Below, one piece after another: positions 52,100 through 61,054 of a DNA stretch of 64,000 nucleotides. Location of the stretch: positions 1,302,001-1,366,000 of the forward strand of contig NZ_CP107960.1 in the NCBI RefSeq assembly GCF_036077095.1, in the 5' to 3' direction. The notes under the pieces are model-generated. The model worked only from the letters and a program-made list of their open reading frames with translations. It was not told where the DNA came from and did no database searches. This stretch comes from Streptomyces sp. NBC_00376 (GTDB taxonomy: Bacteria; Actinomycetota; Actinomycetes; Streptomycetales; Streptomycetaceae). How positions within the stretch are numbered: the stretch's first letter is position 1; each line of letters begins with the position of its first letter. The translations under genes and the position numbers were made by a program.

Positions 52100-52591
52100 G
52101 TGACCGCCCCAACGCGTCTGCGGACGCGCGCCCTTCGGCCACTCCTCGCGGCCTTCGCGCGGTTCGTCGTGTGTGGCGGCGGGGTCGGGCTGGCGTCGAG
52201 CGCGGCGGTGGTGCTGCTCAGCGCGCGCATGCCGATGGCCGTTGCGAACGCACTGGTCACCGTGGTCTCCACGGTCGTCGCGACCGAGTTGCACCGACGG
52301 ATCTCGTTCCGGAGCGAACGTAGGGGGTGGGGGGTCCATCTCCAGTCCGGGGCGACGGTCGCCGTGAGCTATGCGTTCACGACGGGGGCGCTGCTGTGCC
52401 TGTTCGCCGTGCAGCCTGCTCCCTCCCCCCTGCTGGCGCAGACGGTCTATCTGTCGGCGTCCGCTCTGGCGGGGGTCGGACGGTTCGTGTTGCTGCGGGT
52501 CGTCGTCTTCGGGAACCGCACGCGGAGGGGGCGCGGGCGCGCTCCGCACGACGACACTCTGGGCAAGTCCTCCGTGGCGATGGCCGTGTGA
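52100..52591 (+). CDS. GtrA-family membrane protein
   Basis: A 163-residue protein with four predicted transmembrane helices (FVVCGGGVGLASSAAVVLLS is the first). The helix-2 region ends LHRRISFRSERRG, typical of GtrA. GtrA proteins are thought to flip or present lipid-linked sugars for cell-surface polysaccharide or teichoic acid decoration. GTG at 52100 follows ACGGAGG. The stop overlaps a possible GTG (52588) of the next gene, a glycosyl/glycerophosphotransferase, so the two probably act together on the envelope. Confidence 0.85.
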   Translation: MTAPTRLRTRALRPLLAAFARFVVCGGGVGLASSAAVVLLSARMPMAVANALVTVVSTVVATELHRRISFRSERRGWGVHLQSGATVAVSYAFTTGALLCLFAVQPAPSPLLAQTVYLSASALAGVGRFVLLRVVVFGNRTRRGRGRAPHDDTLGKSSVAMAV

Positions 52592-52698
52592 CGCCCCCTC
52601 GGTGGCCCGACCGGCGATCGTGCTGGTTGACTGGCGTGGCCGGTCGCACGGGCGGTACGGAGCCTGCGGGCGGGCCGGGGCGGATGAGGGGCTTGTGG

Positions 52699-54545
52699 AT
52701 GGAGTACGGGCGGGCCGGGTGGGTCCGGGTGCCGGTGGGGGACGACGCCGCACGGTGGGCGACCCGGGGGAAGTGCCTGCGGGTGCTGGTCGTCGTGCAC
52801 AACGTGACCGCCGCGACGCGGCTGCTCGATGTGCTGCCCCTGTTCGACGACGATCTGCGGGTCCAGTTGCTGGTGACCTGCACGGGCTCCTCGGCCTTCG
52901 CGGCCGGCACGGCCGAGCTGCTGGCCGACACGGGGGTGCCGGTGCTGCCGTGGGAGCAGGCGGTCGAGACCGGGGTGGACCTGGTCGTATCCGCCAGCTT
53001 CGGCGGTCAACTGGAGGCGTTGTCCGGGAAGTTGGCCGTCCTTTCGCACGGTGTTGGATACACTAAAAGGCTGGCGACACCGGACACCGGACACCGGACA
53101 CCGGACACCGGACACCGGACACCGGATCGGGGGCGGGGGCGCCCGTGTTCGGGCTCGCGCCTCCGTGGCTGCTGTCGAGCCGGGGCACTCCCGTCGCGGA
53201 CGCGCTCGTGCTCTCCCACCCCGAGCAGGTCGAGCGCTTGCGCCTCGCCTGCCCCGAGGCCGCACCGACCGCCGTGCTCGCCGGAGACCCCTGCTTCGAC
53301 CGGATGCTCGCCGCACGACCGCGCCGCGAACGCTTCCGCCGCGCGTTGGGAGTCCGGCCCGGTCAGCGGCTCGTCCTGCTCAACTCGACCTGGAACTCCG
53401 AGTCGCTCTTCGGTGACGGGGCCGAGGTCCCGGGGGACGGCTGGTGCGGAGGCGATGTGGTCGCCGCCCTGCTGGACCGGGTCGCCGACGAGTTCCCCGT
53501 GGACGAGTACCGGTTCGCGGCCGTACTGCATCCCAACATCTGGCACGGGCACGGCCCCGGTCAGATCCGTGCCTGGCTCGATCGGGCGCGGCGCGGCGGG
53601 CTGGCCCTGATCGATCCGCTGACCGGGTGGCGACAGGCCCTGCTGGCGGCCGATGCCGTGATCGGTGACCACGGATCCGTCACCTTCTACGCGGCCGCCC
53701 TCGGCACCCCGGTGCTCCTGGGCGCCGCGCCCCTCCACGCCCTGGACCCCGACGCGCCGATCTCCGCGTTCATGCGGGAGGCACCGAGGCTCGACCCCGA
53801 CGCGTCCCTGGCGGCACAGATCGATGAAGTCATCGGCTCTCACCGGCCGTTGCCCGGCCCCGCCGAGTACACCACCTCCGTGCCGGGCGAATCCGCGGTC
53901 CGGCTCCGGAAGCTCTTCTACTCGATGATGGGGGCGCCGGAGCCCGGCCGGCCCGCCTCGCTGGAGCCGCTCCCACTGCCCGGGTACGAGGCCGGAACGG
54001 TCACCGTGCCGTTGCGGGTCCTGACCCGGGTGCTCGGGCCGGGAGAGGTCGCGGTCAGCCGGTGGGCGGGCCGGCGGTCCGGCCCGGGGTGGGACCAGGG
54101 CGGCGAACTGCACGTCGCCGTGCACGAGGACACCCGCGAGATGGACCGGCTGGAGCTGGCCGATGTCATCTTCCGGGACGGCGAACCCGACGATCCGCGC
54201 TTCGGCTCGCCGTCGCTCTGGACCGCCGAGGTGCTCCGCCGCCATCGGGGCTGCTCCCTGGCGGCCTATGTGACCGGCCCGTCCGAGTGCGTGGTCCGGG
54301 TGCGCGGCGAGGAGCCGCTCCGGATGGTGGCGGTGCCCGACGCCGAAACGGAGGACGTGTCCGGCGCGGACCCCGCCGTGTACGCCTCCGCCCTGAACGC
54401 CTGGCTGGCCTCGGACAGCCGGGAGGCGGTCACCTCCCGGGCGCGGCTGGCGCGGGCCGTGACCGACGGGCTCGTCCTGCGGACGGGCGACCGGCTCCAT
54501 CGCGTACGCGTCGCTCCTCTGACACCGCCGGACCCGGTCGGCTAG
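52699..54545 (+). pseudogene. GT-B-like transferase gene, frame-broken by a heptamer repeat (candidate phase-variable, OFF)
   Basis: The N-terminal part (EYGRAGWVRVPVGDDAARWA to KLAVLSHGVGYTKRLATP) is in one frame up to the heptamer tract at 53076-53124. The continuation (APVFGLAPPWLLSSRGTPVA to the end at 54545) is in another. Both belong to one protein of about 610 residues that resembles CDP-glycerol glycerophosphotransferase and GT-B proteins, with HPNIWHGHGPGQIRAWL and VIGDHGSVTFYAAALGTPVL. Seven heptamers leave the halves out of frame; eight or five copies join them exactly. ATG 52699 follows GAGGGG. GTG 52588, coupled to GtrA, and ATG 52684 are alternatives. A weak internal GTG at 53145 could start the C-terminal half alone. 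The function is inferred from fold and the GtrA neighbour. Confidence 0.75.
53076..53124 (+). repeat. Heptanucleotide tandem repeat, GACACCG x7
   Basis: Seven exact, uninterrupted copies of GACACCG lie inside a coding sequence. The tract encodes DTGHRTP repeats upstream and shifts the frame by one base for each copy gained or lost. Such non-triplet repeats are slipped-strand hotspots. Confidence 0.95.
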
Positions 54546-54551
54546 GAGCAC

Positions 54552-54569
54552 CGCGGTACGAGGACCGCG
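54552..54569. terminator. Short hairpin between convergent genes
   Basis: CGCGGT-N6-ACCGCG lies in the 33-bp gap between the transferase and NB-ARC genes. The stem is only 6 bp, so its role is uncertain. Confidence 0.35.
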
Positions 54570-54578
54570 ACCACGCAG

Positions 54579-56711
54579 TCAGGCAGCCACGCAGCGCTCC
54601 CGCAGGGTTCGCAGATGTGCCAGGTGGTACGTCGCGCGCTGGCCGTCGAGGGTGGCGATCGCCGCCTCGACCAGCGGGAGCGCCGCCCCGGTGTTCTCCT
54701 CGTCCAGCCAGGTCTCGGCGAGATCAGTGAGGGTCCGGGCCGTGTTGTACGTGTCGCCGCTCGACCGGAAGTACGACAGCGCGGTCTCCAGCCTCCGCCG
54801 GGCCTCATCCCGTCGCCCCAGGCCGCGCAGCGCCCGTCCGCGATGGCGCCCCAGCAGGGCCTCGGCACGCGGCACGTCGCGAGTCCCCTCGTCCTGCCCG
54901 CCCATGGTGCCCAGGATGGCGCCGGCCTCCTCGAAGCAGTCGTACGCCTCCTGGTACCGCCACTGCCGCAGTCGCAGCAGCCCCAGGAACTCGACGGCCG
55001 AGGCATGGCCCCGCTTGTGGCCCGCCGCTTCCTCGGCCCCCGCCGCCGCCCGCGCCTGCTCCCCCGCCTCCTGCCAGCTCCTCAACTCGGTCAGCGAGTG
55101 GGCGAGTTGTGCGTGCAGCGCTCCGGCGTCGGCACTCATGGGTCGATGGGTGTCGACCAGGCGCGTGCCGATGCGGAGCGCCGGCAGCAGCATCTCGTGG
55201 TGACCGGCCTTGAGCTGGAGCGGCCACAGCGCACGGCACAGGCGTACGGCGGTGTCCGGGTCGCCGGACTCCTCGGCGCAGCGCACCGCCTCGACCAGGT
55301 TGCCCGATTCCGCGAGCAGGGCATCGAGGGCGGCGCCCCGGTCCGCATACGTCTGCCCCGTGCGGTCCTCGGCGGGCGCGGGGACCCGCCAGCTCTCCGG
55401 GAGCGCCTGGTGGGCGGCCGATGCGGCCAGGTCGGCGTAGGCGCTCAGGGTACGGGCGAGCGCCGCGGAGCACGCCGCGATCCCGTCGTCCCGGATCGCC
55501 GCCGCCTCGGCGTGCGCACGGACCGCGTGGCGGTAGTGGTAGCGGCCGCTGCCGGCCGCGCCGGAGCCTCGTTCCAGCAGCATCCGGTCGGCCAGGTCCT
55601 CCAGGAGCCCGGCCGCCTGGTCGGGGTCCTGGCCGGTGGTCCGGGCGGCCGTGGCGGCGTCGAAGGCGGGCCAGTCGCGCAGCGCCATCAGCCGGTAGAG
55701 CCGGGCGGATTCCGGCGTCAGGAGCCGGTAGTTGTCCTCGGCGGCGCCCCGGACCGGGTCGCCGTCCGGCTCGGCGCGACGTGGCGGAAGGGTGGGCGCG
55801 GAGAGCTGGTACGCCGCGGCGCGCAGGGCGTACGGCGACCCGCCGCAGCGCTGGAGCAGCGACGGCAGGGTGGCACGGGCGGCGGCGACCGTGGACTTGT
55901 CGGTGATGTCGGTGAGCAGCCGCACCGCGTCCCGGTCCGAGAGCGGGCCGACGGGCACCCGCACGGCGTCGATGCCGGGGAAGGGCGCGCGGGCGACCAG
56001 GACCGTGAACACCCCGGGTGCCGGGGTGAGGAACGGCCGCACCTGCGAGGCGGAGTACGCGTGGTCGAGCACGATCAGGAGTCTCAGGTCCGCCACGCGG
56101 TGGTGGAAGAACTCGCCGAGCTCATGGGTCCCGGTCGGCATCTCTTCGTCCGGCACCCGCAGTTGGCGCAGCAGGGCACGCAGTACGGTTCCGACGTCGC
56201 GCGCGCCACCGGCTCCGCGGCCCCCGAGGTCGACGTAGATCTGGCCGTCCGGGAAGAGGCGGGTCGGCTGTGCGCCGAAGTGCACGGCGAGGGTGCTTGA
56301 ACCCATGCCGTCCGGACCGTGCACCAGGGCGAGCCGGGGCCGCCCGTCCGGACGGCGGGACGCCTCCCGCTGGAGTTGCTTCAGCGCCTCCTTGCGATCC
56401 GTGAAGAACCTTATGGAGGCGGGGAGGTTCGACCGCGCGGCCCGGACCGGGGCGGGCTCGCGTCGCATGTGGGTGGCGAAAGCGGTCCAGGAGGCGGCGA
56501 GTTGCGGATCGGTACGGATCCGGTCGTGGACCATGCGGGCCACGTCGTCCCGTTCGTCCGGGGCCTCGGGCGCGGGGACCTCGCGGCCGACGATTCTCCG
56601 CACGACACCACCGGTGGATTCCCAGGCCCATTTGCCGGCCTCGTTGGCCATCCCCGAGCCGACCGCACCGAGCACCGCCGAAATCGCCGCCACCGAAGTG
56701 GGATCGAGCAT
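54579..56711 (-). CDS. NB-ARC/STAND-type protein with TPR repeats and degenerate P-loop
   Basis: A 710-residue protein. The N-terminal region (residues 1-45) is hydrophobic and Gly/Ala-rich (SVAAISAVLGAVGSGMANEA). A STAND ATPase core follows (about 100-400), then a helical TPR-like C-terminus (HASAVEFLGLLRLRQWRYQE, RALRGLGRRDEARRRLETAL). The P-loop reads GPDGMGSST at 132-140, with Ser138 where the catalytic Lys of GxxGxGKT should be. The Walker-B-like strand is LLIVLDHAYSASQ. It resembles AfsR-type NB-ARC proteins without a DNA-binding domain. It is divergent from the EccA-like gene. The start at 56711 is chosen because the longer frame crosses the divergent promoter region. Confidence 0.82.
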   Translation of the reverse strand: MLDPTSVAAISAVLGAVGSGMANEAGKWAWESTGGVVRRIVGREVPAPEAPDERDDVARMVHDRIRTDPQLAASWTAFATHMRREPAPVRAARSNLPASIRFFTDRKEALKQLQREASRRPDGRPRLALVHGPDGMGSSTLAVHFGAQPTRLFPDGQIYVDLGGRGAGGARDVGTVLRALLRQLRVPDEEMPTGTHELGEFFHHRVADLRLLIVLDHAYSASQVRPFLTPAPGVFTVLVARAPFPGIDAVRVPVGPLSDRDAVRLLTDITDKSTVAAARATLPSLLQRCGGSPYALRAAAYQLSAPTLPPRRAEPDGDPVRGAAEDNYRLLTPESARLYRLMALRDWPAFDAATAARTTGQDPDQAAGLLEDLADRMLLERGSGAAGSGRYHYRHAVRAHAEAAAIRDDGIAACSAALARTLSAYADLAASAAHQALPESWRVPAPAEDRTGQTYADRGAALDALLAESGNLVEAVRCAEESGDPDTAVRLCRALWPLQLKAGHHEMLLPALRIGTRLVDTHRPMSADAGALHAQLAHSLTELRSWQEAGEQARAAAGAEEAAGHKRGHASAVEFLGLLRLRQWRYQEAYDCFEEAGAILGTMGGQDEGTRDVPRAEALLGRHRGRALRGLGRRDEARRRLETALSYFRSSGDTYNTARTLTDLAETWLDEENTGAALPLVEAAIATLDGQRATYHLAHLRTLRERCVAA

Positions 56712-57075
56712 GTCGCGCACTCCTCGTTCCCGGTGTTCCGCGCGATGCGCCCTCCCCGGCACCGTCGCTGTCACCGTGCGGATCAACGTTAGCGTCAGAG
56801 GGGCCGATCTCCTCCGGGCATCGCGGGGTGATCGCCGTCCTGGCGTGCGCCAACCGTCCAACTGTCCTGAAAGCGACCTTTCGTAGACGTCGACGTCCGG
56901 TTCATCGCCGCCCTTCGCCACCCTTGTGCCGACGCGGTCGAAGGGGCGCCGAGTGTGTTCACCGGCCGCCGCGTCATGATGGATGTCTTGGATATCCTGG
57001 CGGTTGTTCCAGGTCGTCACGGCGAGCCCCGTCGGCCGTCGGCGCACGGGCCGGGGCCCGTCGAGGGGAGTATCG
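56712..57075. other. Divergent intergenic region between NB-ARC and EccA-like genes
   Basis: This 364-bp spacer contains no gene I can support. It should hold both promoters. AACGTTAGCGT near 56787 and TTGGATATCC near 56988 are the only lower-GC spots noticed; no clear -35/-10 pair was found. Confidence 0.4.
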
Positions 57076-58905
57076 GTGCAGGGAACAGCCGCAGGCCGGG
57101 GTTCGCCCAGGAAGGCCGAGCAGGCGTGGCAGCAGGCAGTGGCCCTGCTGAACCAGGGCAATGAAGCGGCAGCCGCCGAACGGTTCTCGTTCGCCGCCGC
57201 GCACGATCCTCTGGCCGCGGACGCATGGCTGGGGCTGCATGCGACCGGGCAGCGTCAGAAGGAGGCGCTGGACGGCATGGTCCGGGCGTCCGGCTTCTTC
57301 GGCGCGTTGCGTTCGAAGTTCGGGATGCCGCTGCGGTCCCGGTTCCAGCTCGGCCACTACGTCACGTTCCGGCTGGAGAACGCCCGTGACCTGTGGGTGG
57401 CGGCCATGACCTCGCTGCTGGACGCCGGCAAGCTCGACGAGGCCTGGGCCGGGCTGTCCACGGCCCAACTGGACTGCGACGAGACCCGGTTCGTCTGTAC
57501 GCGGTACGCCTTCCTCAAGGAGGACTGGGCCCTCGTGCTCCGTTTCGCCCCGGGCATCCGTGACGCGTTCCTGCACGACGAGGCGCAGCTGTACGTGGGG
57601 GCGGCGCTGTTCGCGCAGGGGGTCTGCCACGAGGCCCTGAACGTGCTGGCGGAGCTGCCGAAGAAGCTGGAGACGGGGAGCCGTTTCGACGCGGAGGTCA
57701 AGTACTTCATGGGCCGGTCCCTGGAGTCGCTGGGCCGGCCGGAGGAGGCGCTGAAGCGGTACCAGTACGCGTTCCGGTGTGCGCCGAACCTCTTGGACGT
57801 GAACGTAAGGGCGCAGGCACGTTCCACGGCTCCGACGGCTTCGTCCGTGGCCGGGGAGTCCCCCGCGCCTTCGTCCCCGCCCCCCTCCCCGGAGGGGCCC
57901 CCGCCGCCCCGCACGGCCGCGCCCTCCCCCGTACCCGCTGCACCCGCTGCCCCGGTGGCCGCTCCGGGCGCCGGGCCGGACTCCGCATCGGCGGAGACGG
58001 ACGGGACGGGCGGGCTGTCGCGGGAGGAGATGGCGCGCCTGCTCGCGGAGGCCCAGCAGGCGCTGGACGGCATGATCGGTCTGGAGCCGGTGAAGCGGCA
58101 GGTGCTCACGCTGATCGCACAGCTGCGCATGGCGGCACTCCGCGAGGAGCAGGGCCTGCCCAGCGGCGCCCGGCCCCGGCACTTCGTCTTCGCGGGACCG
58201 CCCGGCACCGGCAAGACCACCGTCGCCCGCATCATCGGCAAGGTCTTCGCCGGGCTGGGGCTGCTGCGGTCCGGCCATGTCATCGAGGCCCAGCGCGTCG
58301 ACCTCGTCGGGCAGCACCTCGGCTCGACCGCGATCAAGACCAGCAAGGTCATCGACTCCGCCCTGAACGGCGTGCTGTTCATCGACGAGGCGTACGCCCT
58401 GTCCAACAGCGGGTACAGCGGTGGCGACGCGTTCGGCGACGAGGCGCTCCAGGTGCTCCTGAAGCGGGCCGAGGACGACCGGGACCGGCTCGTCGTCGTA
58501 CTGGCCGGATACCGCGAGGAGATGACCGGTCTGCTCGCCGCCAACCCGGGCCTGGTGTCCCGGTTCAACACCCGCGTCGACTTCCCCTCCTACTCCGCCC
58601 AGGAACTGCTCCTGATCGCCCGGTCCGTCCTGTCCGGCCAGGGCGACGAACCCGACGAGGGGGCGGCGGCCGCACTCGGCTCGTTCTTCGCCTCGGCCGT
58701 GGACGGAGGCATGGCCGACACCCTGGGCAACGCCCGCTTCGCCCGCGAGCTCTGCCAGAAGGCCGCCGCGCAACGGGATCTGCGTCTGTACGCCGAACAC
58801 TCGGGCGGGACGACGCCCACCAGGCAGGAGATCGTCACCGTACTCACCGAGGATGTGACGGCGGCCCACCAGGAGCTCATGGAGTCCCACGGGAACCCGG
58901 CGTAG
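57076..58905 (+). CDS. EccA/CbxX-type AAA+ ATPase
   Basis: A 609-residue protein with an N-terminal TPR-like helical domain (about residues 10-245; QAWQQAVALLNQGNEAAAAE and GRSLESLGRPEEALKRYQYA), a Pro/Ala/Ser-rich linker (about 255-315) and a C-terminal CbxX/CfqX AAA+ domain. Walker A is GPPGTGKT (374-381), Walker B is VLFIDEAYAL (D437/E438), and the arginine-bearing GNARFAREL is near the end. This architecture is that of EccA, the cytosolic ATPase of type VII secretion, but no other esx/ecc genes are in the window. GTG 57076 follows GAGGGGAG. It converges with the next gene. Confidence 0.87.
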   Translation: MQGTAAGRGSPRKAEQAWQQAVALLNQGNEAAAAERFSFAAAHDPLAADAWLGLHATGQRQKEALDGMVRASGFFGALRSKFGMPLRSRFQLGHYVTFRLENARDLWVAAMTSLLDAGKLDEAWAGLSTAQLDCDETRFVCTRYAFLKEDWALVLRFAPGIRDAFLHDEAQLYVGAALFAQGVCHEALNVLAELPKKLETGSRFDAEVKYFMGRSLESLGRPEEALKRYQYAFRCAPNLLDVNVRAQARSTAPTASSVAGESPAPSSPPPSPEGPPPPRTAAPSPVPAAPAAPVAAPGAGPDSASAETDGTGGLSREEMARLLAEAQQALDGMIGLEPVKRQVLTLIAQLRMAALREEQGLPSGARPRHFVFAGPPGTGKTTVARIIGKVFAGLGLLRSGHVIEAQRVDLVGQHLGSTAIKTSKVIDSALNGVLFIDEAYALSNSGYSGGDAFGDEALQVLLKRAEDDRDRLVVVLAGYREEMTGLLAANPGLVSRFNTRVDFPSYSAQELLLIARSVLSGQGDEPDEGAAAALGSFFASAVDGGMADTLGNARFARELCQKAAAQRDLRLYAEHSGGTTPTRQEIVTVLTEDVTAAHQELMESHGNPA

Positions 58906-58924
58906 GGCGGGCCTGTCCGGCGGA

Positions 58925-59770
58925 TCAGGGTGCCTTGAACAGCCCGGGGAAACGGGGTGCGAGCCAGGGCTTGCGGCCCCAGGCGAACACCCGGCCCCGG
59001 GCCATGGCGCCCCATGGGTCGACGCGGCCGAGCGCCATCAGGAAGAAGGTGACCGGCTCGATGAGGATGGTGCAGTCCGGGCGGACCGGCGGCCGGGAAG
59101 TGACGGTCACGGCGCCGTCGGTGAACGTGACGCCGAATCGGGCGCCGCCCCACAGCCGGATCGCGTAGCCGGCGGTGAGCCCTGCGGTGGTGGTGGCATC
59201 GGTGACCCGGGGCATCGCCGTGATCAGGAACGGCAGGGACAGTTCGACGCGTGTGCGGTCGATCATGTGCCGACGGCCCCGCGCCCGGGCGAGGTCGTAG
59301 CCGTGGCCGAGCATGTGCGTCAGCAGGTACGAGCCCAGCACCGCCCGGCTCATCGACCCCAGCGGCGTGGCCACGTTCCCGGCCGCACCGTCGGCCCCGG
59401 TGCCGTCCGTCGCGCACCGCCCCACGGCGGCGAGGTAGGCGTCCGTGTGCGCCACGATCATCTCCGCCAGCGGCTCGGCGGCCCGCTCGTCGAACTCCGC
59501 GAGCGCACGCTCGTTGGCGGCGGCCAGGCTCTGCGGCGTCCCGTCCCCGTACCGGCGTTCCCGCCCGGCCGCGAGGTCGGCCATCAGCTCGTTGGCCTGC
59601 GCCAGATGTGCCGCGGCCTCCCCGACGGTCCACTCCGACCGGGGCACCGGAACGCCGGTGTCGGCGAACCCGCGGACCACCGCCGCGATCTCCTCGGCGG
59701 TGGACCGCAGAGCGTCGCCGAGCCCTTCGGGCAGTGTGCCCCGTGCGTCGCGTCCGGTCACTGGTTCCAC
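58925..59770 (-). CDS. Maleylpyruvate isomerase/DinB-like family protein
   Basis: A protein of about 281 residues of the mycothiol-dependent maleylpyruvate isomerase (MDMPI) family. The N-terminal four-helix bundle carries WTVGEAAAHLAQANELMADL, with the family histidine, and SYLLTHMLGHGYDLARA, with the other two metal-type histidines. The C-terminal MDMPI_C-like domain follows (VTSRPPVRPDCTILIEPVTF). Such proteins use mycothiol or act in stress responses; the substrate is unknown. The start is uncertain: GTG 59770 follows GGGAG closely, GTG 59758 and ATG 59830 are alternatives. The region before 59770 is a direct repeat, which argues against the longest form. Confidence 0.78.
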   Translation of the reverse strand: MEPVTGRDARGTLPEGLGDALRSTAEEIAAVVRGFADTGVPVPRSEWTVGEAAAHLAQANELMADLAAGRERRYGDGTPQSLAAANERALAEFDERAAEPLAEMIVAHTDAYLAAVGRCATDGTGADGAAGNVATPLGSMSRAVLGSYLLTHMLGHGYDLARARGRRHMIDRTRVELSLPFLITAMPRVTDATTTAGLTAGYAIRLWGGARFGVTFTDGAVTVTSRPPVRPDCTILIEPVTFFLMALGRVDPWGAMARGRVFAWGRKPWLAPRFPGLFKAP

Positions 59771-59784
59771 GCTTCTCCCTACCT

Positions 59785-59814
59785 CGGCCGAACCCGCTCC
59801 GGCCGAACCCGCTG
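59785..59814. repeat. 15-bp direct repeat upstream of the MDMPI-family gene
   Basis: CGGCCGAACCCGCT(C/G) occurs twice in tandem. It lies between two possible starts of the minus-strand gene. Confidence 0.6.
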
Positions 59815-59941
59815 CGCCGAACTTACCCATTCGTACGGTCGTGGCAAGTCTGAGGGCATCCAATGTCTACCCACGGGTAACTGCCCCTGCTTTGATGGGT
59901 GGCACCGTCTTCCGCCCCCTCCCCCCACACGAGGAGATCCT

Positions 59942-60922
59942 GTGCCGAATCCCGCGATCCGCCGCATCTCCGGCGCGACCCTGGCTGCCGCGCTCGCCGC
60001 GGCGACGCTGGCCGCCAACGCACCGCAGGCATCGGCGGCCGAGACTCCGTCGCTGCGCGTCCTCACGTACAACACGTTCATCTTCAGCAAGACGCTGTAC
60101 CCGAACTGGGGCCAGGACCACCGTGCCGCGGAGATACCGAAGACGTCGTTCTTCCAGGACAATGACGTCGTCGTGCTGGAGGAGGCCTTCGACAACTCCG
60201 CCTCCGACGCCCTGCTGCGCAACGCGTCCGCCCAGTACCCGTACCAGACCCCCGTGGTGGGCCGGAGCAAGAGCGGCTGGGACGCGACCAGCGGGGCGTA
60301 CTCGGCGGTGACTCCGGAGGACGGGGGTGTCACCGTGCTGAGCAAGTGGCCCGTCGTCCGCAAGGAGCAGCACATCTACAAGGACGCCTGCGGCAGCGAC
60401 AGCTGGTCCAACAAGGGGTTCGCCTACGTCGAGCTGAATGTCGGCGGCGCACGGGTCCATGTCGTGGGAACCCACACGCAGTCGACCGACTCCGGCTGCA
60501 AGGCGGGCGAGGCCGCCGCCAAGCGCAGCCTGCAGTTCAAGCAGATCGACGCCTTCCTGGACGCCAAGAACATTCCGGCCTCCGAACAGGTCATCGTGGC
60601 CGGGGACTTCAACGTCGACTCGCACTCCTCCGAGTACGCCTCGATGCTCACCGACGCGGGACTGACCGCGGCCGACGCCCGCACCGGGCACCCGTACTCC
60701 TTCGACACCCAGGACAACTCGATCGCCGCCGACCGCTACCCCGACGATCCCCGCGAGGACCTCGACTACGTGCTGCACCGCGCCGGGCACGCGAAGCCGT
60801 CCGGGTGGACGAACGAGGTGGTCAAGGAGAAGAGCGCGCCCTGGACCGTGTCCAGTTGGGGCACGAGCTACACGTACACCAATCTCTCCGACCACTACCC
60901 GGTGGTCGCGTCGGTGCGGTAG
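59942..60922 (+). CDS. Secreted sphingomyelinase C-like phosphodiesterase
   Basis: A 326-residue exported enzyme of the endonuclease/exonuclease/phosphatase superfamily. Signal peptide to about residue 33 (ASAAETPS). Catalytic motifs: Asn44 in LTYNTF, Glu in VVVLEEAFDN (metal site), GDFNVD (Asp/Asn pair) and SDHYPVVASV (terminal catalytic His). Length and motifs match Streptomyces and Bacillus neutral sphingomyelinases. GTG 59942 follows GAGGAGATCC. It likely degrades host or environmental phospholipids for phosphate or acts on membranes. Confidence 0.9.
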   Translation: MPNPAIRRISGATLAAALAAATLAANAPQASAAETPSLRVLTYNTFIFSKTLYPNWGQDHRAAEIPKTSFFQDNDVVVLEEAFDNSASDALLRNASAQYPYQTPVVGRSKSGWDATSGAYSAVTPEDGGVTVLSKWPVVRKEQHIYKDACGSDSWSNKGFAYVELNVGGARVHVVGTHTQSTDSGCKAGEAAAKRSLQFKQIDAFLDAKNIPASEQVIVAGDFNVDSHSSEYASMLTDAGLTAADARTGHPYSFDTQDNSIAADRYPDDPREDLDYVLHRAGHAKPSGWTNEVVKEKSAPWTVSSWGTSYTYTNLSDHYPVVASVR

Positions 60923-60947
60923 CGGTACCGGCACCGCGCGTTCAGGA

Positions 60948-61004
60948 GCGAGCCGGCTCCCGGCCTCGGTGCGGACTCCCCCGCACCGCGGTGGTCCGGC
61001 TCGC
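60948..61004 (+). terminator. Nested hairpins after the sphingomyelinase gene
   Basis: An outer 9-bp stem, GCGAGCCGG (60948-60956) with CCGGCTCGC (60996-61004), encloses an 8-bp perfect hairpin, CGGTGCGG/CCGCACCG (60967-60988). Confidence 0.65.
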
Positions 61005-61041
61005 GCAATCCGGCGCCATGAACGGTCTCTTCGTGGTCATC

Positions 61042-61047
61042 TACGAT
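61042..61047 (+). promoter_or_regulatory. -10 element of the two-component operon
   Basis: TACGAT ends 7 bases before the GTG start of the response regulator, predicting a leaderless mRNA. The -35 region (ATGAAC near 61018) is weak. Confidence 0.5.
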
Positions 61048-61054
61048 CGTTCGC

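Noticed and set aside
53076..53124. Possible CRISPR array or minisatellite
   Set aside because: The unit is 7 bp with no spacers and lies inside a conserved coding sequence, so a simple-sequence contingency repeat is the better reading.
56983..57075. N-terminal extension of the EccA-like protein from an earlier start
   Set aside because: The GTG at 57076 has a strong ribosome-binding site and the extension lacks similarity to EccA N-termini.
57076..58905. Type VII secretion locus
   Set aside because: Only an EccA-like protein is present; no WXG100, EccB, EccC, EccD, EccE or mycosin genes lie in the window.
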